DNA from: Christiangramia salexigens | Lineage (GTDB): Bacteria > Bacteroidota > Bacteroidia > Flavobacteriales > Flavobacteriaceae | DNA length: 64,000 bases | Reading direction: 5' to 3' | Assembly (NCBI RefSeq): GCF_001889005.1 | Contig: NZ_CP018153.1 | Coordinates: forward strand, 2,204,501-2,268,500 | Shown here: positions 60,231-64,000 of the stretch, in pieces | Position numbering within the stretch: position 1 is the first letter of the stretch | Layout: every line of letters starts with the position of its first letter | Notes under the pieces: generated by a model | The model's database searches: none | Told to the model about the DNA's origin: nothing | What the model saw: the letters and a program-made list of their open reading frames with translations, nothing else | Position numbers and translations under genes: made by a program

Positions 60231-62984
60231 ATGAAATCTTTTATACACGAAGTCCTAAAAAACTTAGATTCCTCTTATAAATCCCTTTCCGATCTAACTT
60301 TTATACTACCCAGTAAACGTGCTGGGTCCTATCTGTTAAAAGAATTATCTCTGGTTTCAGATAAGAATCTATTTGCCCCTACTATATACAGTATTGAAGA
60401 ATTCACCGAGGAGATCTCGGGTCTTCAATCCATAGATAATACCATTAGCCTCTTTGAATTTTTTGAGGCTTATAAAAGGATCACTCCCCAAAATGAACAG
60501 GAGGACTTTGAAACCTTTATTTCATGGGCTCAAAGCCTTATTTATGATTTTAATGAAATAGACAGGTATCTAATAGATTACAAACCATTTTTCGATTACT
60601 TATCGGACATTCAGGATATTAATCACTGGTATCTCAAAGAAGAAAAGACCGATCTTATCAAGCGATATCTGGAATTCTGGAAAAGACTTCCGGAATATTA
60701 TCGGGAATTTCAAGATAGGCTAATAAATAAAGATCAGGGCTATCAGGGGCTTATCTACAGAAAAGCAGCTGAAAATATAGAAGACTATATAGCTCAAACC
60801 AATACTCAGCATATTTTTATTGGTTTTAATGCACTTAATGCATCAGAACAGCTAATCCTTCAAAAATTACTTGAAAGCAAGAAAGCTGAAGTCTATTGGG
60901 ATCTTGATGAGGTCTTCTATAAAGATCAGGAGCATGCCGCATCCATGTATATTAGAGATTATTTGGAGTGGGACTTCTATAAAGAACATGGATACGAACA
61001 TTTTTCAAATCACTATTCTGAGAATAAGAATATTGAACTAATAGGCGTACCTAAAAATATTGGACAAGCCAAGTATCTCGGAGAGATCCTTACTGGCCTC
61101 ACCCGCGAGCAATTAGAGAATACAGCAGTGGTATTAGGAGAAGAAGAATTGTTATTGCCGGTTCTTAACAGTCTGCCTTCAGAAATAAACGAGTTGAACA
61201 TAACTATGGGCTTCCCAGTTAAGAACGCTCCCTTAAATTCGTTTTTTGAAGCAGTTTTCAAGGTTCATTCAAATAATCAGCCAGAACTGTATTACAAAGA
61301 CGTAATTGCCATAATAAATCATCCTTCGATAAATTCCATTCTAGAACCCTTTGCAACGAAATTAATTGAAAAAATAAATTCTGACAATCTCGTTTATCTC
61401 AGGTTTAATGAGATCGCTGCTTCATTTTCTGAAGAAAAAAAGAAGATTATTTCGGCGTTGTTCAAACCAAAAAATAATAGCGTCCAGTTTTTTATTGAAG
61501 AGTGTCATCTGATAATTCAGAATTTAAAAACATATCTAAAGGAAACCGATGACAAGCTCGCTCTGGAATTTTTATACCATTTTCATTTAATTTTCAACAA
61601 GCTGGATAATTTAACTCAACAATATCCACACCTTAAAACGATTAAATCACTTTATGATTTCTATCGGGAAATGGTAGGCACAGAAACCCTGGATTTTCAG
61701 GGAAGGCCATTTCAGGGGCTTCAATTAATGGGAATGCTGGAATCACGGGCTCTGGATTTTGAAACCGTGATAATCACTTCGTTAAATGAGGGTGTCTTAC
61801 CAGCAGGAAAATCAGACAATTCTTTTATTCCATACGATCTTAAAAAAGAATACAAACTTCCCACGTACAGGGAAAAGGATGCGGTATATACCTATCACTT
61901 TTATCGACTCATGCAAAGGGCTAAAAATGTGTATTTGCTCTATAATACTGAATCGGAAGGATTAAACTCAGGAGAAAAAAGCAGATTCATTACTCAGTTG
62001 GAAATTGAAAAGCAATCAGAGCATAATATAAAGAACAGACTGGTTAGTCCTAGGGTTCCAACTCCGGAAATAAAATTGAGGGAGGTTAAAAAGACTCCTG
62101 AAATAATCGAAAAATTGAAGTCCCTCGCAAGTTCAGGCTTTTCACCATCTGCGCTAACCACCTATATTCGTAATCCTCTGGATTTTTATTATCAATATGT
62201 TCTAGGCATCCGGGATCAGGAGGAAGTGGAAGAAACAGTTGCCTTTAACACCCTGGGAACTGTGGTTCATAATTGCCTTGAAACCTTATATAAACCCTTC
62301 GAAGGTCAACAGATCACCGAAGAAATTATAAAATCCTTTATAAGTCAGTCAGACCAACAAATAAAACTTGAATTTGAGCGCAGTTACTCAAAGATTCCAT
62401 TAGAGAAGGGAAAGAACCTTCTTATTTATGAAGTAGCGAAACGATATCTTCATAACTTTCTCAATTTTGAGCTGGACAGATTGAGGGAGGGAAAAGAAAT
62501 TGAAATAATTCAAATAGAAAAAGATCTTAAGGTTCTATTCCCTGTAGAAGAATTGCCTTTTTCAGTTTATCTTCGCGGCAAGGTGGACCGGTTTGAAAAA
62601 CTAAACGGTATACCCGTAATCATAGATTATAAGACCGGAAAGGTGGAATCATATAATCTGAACCTTGAAAACTGGAGTGATATAACAAAAGATTATGACA
62701 ATTACTCCAAAAGTTTTCAGGTTTTAACTTATGCAAGCTTGATTGCACTGGAGAAAGGTATTAAATTCCCCGCCGAAGCAGGAATTGTGTCATTTAAGAA
62801 CCTGAAATCAGGACTTTTAAAGTTTGAAAAGAAGGTGCCGGGAACACGAAAAAAGGAATCTTTGATACACGGGGAAACCTTGGAACTGTTTCAGTTAGAA
62901 TTAAAAAAATTGATCATGGAGATCTGTAATCCGGAGATCCCATTTGTAGAAAAAGAAATTAAAAAAAGCTATGGAAGTTTCTAA
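60231..62984 (+). CDS. addB: AddB-like PD-(D/E)xK nuclease/inactive helicase
   Basis: 917 aa. A helicase-like body without a working Walker A (TFILPSKRAGSYLLKEL at about 23-39 takes its place), the segment ALDFETVIITSLNEGVLP (about 505-522) recalling helicase motif V/VI of AddB, and a C-terminal RecB-type nuclease with Asp786 (GKVDRF) and Asp799-x-Lys801 (IIDYKTGK). In classical AddB an iron-sulfur cysteine sits in the helix after SPSALTTY; here that helix reads IRNPLDFYYQY with no Cys, so no cluster is expected there. Partner of the AddA-like protein at 54223. Confidence 0.85.
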   Translation: MKSFIHEVLKNLDSSYKSLSDLTFILPSKRAGSYLLKELSLVSDKNLFAPTIYSIEEFTEEISGLQSIDNTISLFEFFEAYKRITPQNEQEDFETFISWAQSLIYDFNEIDRYLIDYKPFFDYLSDIQDINHWYLKEEKTDLIKRYLEFWKRLPEYYREFQDRLINKDQGYQGLIYRKAAENIEDYIAQTNTQHIFIGFNALNASEQLILQKLLESKKAEVYWDLDEVFYKDQEHAASMYIRDYLEWDFYKEHGYEHFSNHYSENKNIELIGVPKNIGQAKYLGEILTGLTREQLENTAVVLGEEELLLPVLNSLPSEINELNITMGFPVKNAPLNSFFEAVFKVHSNNQPELYYKDVIAIINHPSINSILEPFATKLIEKINSDNLVYLRFNEIAASFSEEKKKIISALFKPKNNSVQFFIEECHLIIQNLKTYLKETDDKLALEFLYHFHLIFNKLDNLTQQYPHLKTIKSLYDFYREMVGTETLDFQGRPFQGLQLMGMLESRALDFETVIITSLNEGVLPAGKSDNSFIPYDLKKEYKLPTYREKDAVYTYHFYRLMQRAKNVYLLYNTESEGLNSGEKSRFITQLEIEKQSEHNIKNRLVSPRVPTPEIKLREVKKTPEIIEKLKSLASSGFSPSALTTYIRNPLDFYYQYVLGIRDQEEVEETVAFNTLGTVVHNCLETLYKPFEGQQITEEIIKSFISQSDQQIKLEFERSYSKIPLEKGKNLLIYEVAKRYLHNFLNFELDRLREGKEIEIIQIEKDLKVLFPVEELPFSVYLRGKVDRFEKLNGIPVIIDYKTGKVESYNLNLENWSDITKDYDNYSKSFQVLTYASLIALEKGIKFPAEAGIVSFKNLKSGLLKFEKKVPGTRKKESLIHGETLELFQLELKKLIMEICNPEIPFVEKEIKKSYGSF

Positions 62985-63867
62985 AGAAAAAAACCTCATT
63001 ATAGAAGGCAAACATAAAAGACCTATAGTAGCAGATATCATTATTAAGGATGACGGGAAACCTAAACCGGTCGTAATATTTGCTCACGGTTACAAAGGAT
63101 TTAAAGATTGGGGCGCCTGGGAAATTATGGGAGAGAGATTTGCGAAAGAGGGATTCCTCTTTATTAAATTCAACTTCAGCCATAATGGAACAGACCCTGA
63201 GAATCTGACTGATTTTTTACAGATCGAAGCCTTTGGGGATAACAACTATACAATAGAATTGGATGACCTTCAATCTGTGATAGACTGGGTTCTCCTGCCT
63301 AACTTCAAATTTGCCAGTCAGGTAGCCGTAGAAGATATCAATCTCATTGGACATTCCCGAGGAGGTGGAATTACCATTATTAAAGCGGCAGAAGATAAAA
63401 GGATCAATAAACTGCTCACATATGCTTCGGTTTGTGACTATGGTTCGCGTTTCCCGGAGGGCAAAGATCTTGAAGCCTGGGAAAAGAAAGGAGTGAGATA
63501 TATTACGAATTCACGGACCAATCAGCAATTACCTCATCATTATCAATTCTACAAGAATTTCAAGGAAAATAAGGAACGTCTTAATATAAAAAAGGCTGCG
63601 AAAAAGCTTGAGATACCTCATCTAATCGCACATGGAAGCAGTGATAGAAGTGTTTCTATTGGAGATGCCGGAAATTTGTTCGAGTGGAGTCCGGCTCCAA
63701 AATTGTTACTTGTGGAAAATGCCGACCATGTTTTTGGCACCAAACATCCATGGGAAGAAGAGGAGTTACCAAAGGAATTTAATCACGTGATTAATAAAAG
63801 TATTGATTTTCTAAAAACAGATTCACAGGTGCTGTGGGATGAATACGGAGAAACAGACGAAGACTAG
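62971..63867 (+). CDS. Alpha/beta hydrolase (dienelactone/S9-like)
   Basis: 298 aa, no signal peptide. HGYKGFKDWGAWE (39-51) holds the oxyanion His-Gly; nucleophile Ser129 in GHSRGGG; Asp in HGSSDRSVS (about 222-230) and His in ENADHVFG (about 244-251) complete the triad. Likely a cytoplasmic esterase or acyl-peptidase-like enzyme with unknown substrate. It overlaps the addB end by 14 nt, so the two are co-translated, though no functional tie to DNA repair is evident. Confidence 0.88.
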   Translation: MEVSKEKNLIIEGKHKRPIVADIIIKDDGKPKPVVIFAHGYKGFKDWGAWEIMGERFAKEGFLFIKFNFSHNGTDPENLTDFLQIEAFGDNNYTIELDDLQSVIDWVLLPNFKFASQVAVEDINLIGHSRGGGITIIKAAEDKRINKLLTYASVCDYGSRFPEGKDLEAWEKKGVRYITNSRTNQQLPHHYQFYKNFKENKERLNIKKAAKKLEIPHLIAHGSSDRSVSIGDAGNLFEWSPAPKLLLVENADHVFGTKHPWEEEELPKEFNHVINKSIDFLKTDSQVLWDEYGETDED

Positions 63868-63875
63868 AAACCTAT

Positions 63876-63908
63876 AAAAACCGCTGTAGATTACAGTGGT
63901 TTTTTTTT
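63876..63908 (+). terminator. Terminator after the alpha/beta hydrolase gene
   Basis: AAAAACCGCTGTA (63876-63888) with TACAGTGGTTTTT (63892-63904), one G-U pair, 3-nt loop and a nine-T tract. Confidence 0.92.
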
Positions 63909-63967
63909 GAGGTTATCACTATAAAATCTCTGAAAATAGATTATGGAAAATCTCTAAAAACTGGAAT

Positions 63968-63999
63968 AAAAAAAACCACTGCTTAAAAGCAGTGGTTTT
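63968..63999 (-). terminator. Terminator of a minus-strand gene beyond the right edge
   Basis: AAAACCACTGCT (63972-63983) with AGCAGTGGTTTT (63988-63999). The longer homopolymer (A-run at 63967-63975) lies on the side that gives a T-tract on the minus strand, so a convergent gene probably ends just past 64000. Confidence 0.75.
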
Positions 64000-64000
64000 G

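Overview
The window looks like chromosome of a marine flavobacterium (Bacteroidota, Flavobacteriaceae, Gramella/Christiangramia-like). The base composition is AT-rich. Several genes are preceded by the Bacteroidota sigma-A promoter pattern (TTTG, about 19 nt, TAnnTTTG). The gene content also fits: a complete Bat aerotolerance operon, an IPExxxVDY protein next to pyruvate kinase, a SusB-type GH97 glucosidase, the acpP-fabF-rnc block, and many small Bacteroidota lipoproteins. I see no rRNA, tRNA, insertion sequence, prophage or CRISPR array. Coding density is high, most genes are housekeeping, and simple hairpin/T-tract terminators close many units.

Layout. 1-5.8 kb: edge-truncated lipoprotein (-), PLP class V aminotransferase (+), GH97 alpha-glucosidase (-), cystathionine gamma-synthase (-). 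5.8-11 kb: DUF3298-like lipoprotein, ArsC-like protein, EamA exporter, a three-gene minus operon (thioesterase, GGCT-like, SMP-30-like), and a YheT-type hydrolase. 11.1-15.2 kb: yicC-gmk-nadD operon, LysM/BON protein, gpsA. 15.3-22 kb: a lipoprotein with a 13-residue tandem repeat, pheS with a translationally coupled 58-aa membrane protein, a ceramidase-like membrane protein, cvpA, and a SulP transporter plus beta-carbonic anhydrase pair. 22.1-31.2 kb: one minus operon moxR-DUF58-(DUF4381/BatD-like)-batA-batB-batC-batD-batE. 31.3-41.6 kb: DUF4382 lipoprotein, SDR/AlbA_2/phosphatase cluster, acyl-ACP desaturase, ALDH7 and 3-hydroxyanthranilate dioxygenase, asparaginase-like lipoprotein, PAP2 phosphatase, thioredoxin. 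41.6-50 kb: CYTH protein, NAD(P)-binding protein, dinB, pyk, IPExxxVDY, rnc, fabF, acpP, purN, rnhA. 49.5-54 kb: PfkB kinase, purF, the RNA array described next, and sod. 54.2-64 kb: AddA-like helicase-nuclease, kbl, OmpA/TSP3 protein, AddB-like nuclease, alpha/beta hydrolase.

The most unusual element is the roughly 1-kb gene-free stretch between purF and sod (52424-53441). It holds four near-identical 77-nt units. Each unit is a 7-9 bp hairpin with a 20-nt loop, a short TTTGGGGC-type linker, and a strong intrinsic terminator. Units 2-4 sit in a 212-nt tandem repeat. Unit 1 has unrelated flanks but the same core, and it carries a textbook TTTG-N19-TACATTTA promoter. I read this as a tandem array of small-RNA genes. 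It may be undescribed, or a member of a known flavobacterial RNA family such as Flavo-1; a covariance-model search would decide.

Other points of interest: promoter evidence that moves the start of the cystathionine synthase gene to a TTG codon, a probably leaderless dinB, the repeat lipoprotein, addA and addB separated by two unrelated genes with the AddB iron-sulfur cysteine position lost, two hairpins ahead of the SulP-carbonic anhydrase unit, and two small ORFs in gaps.
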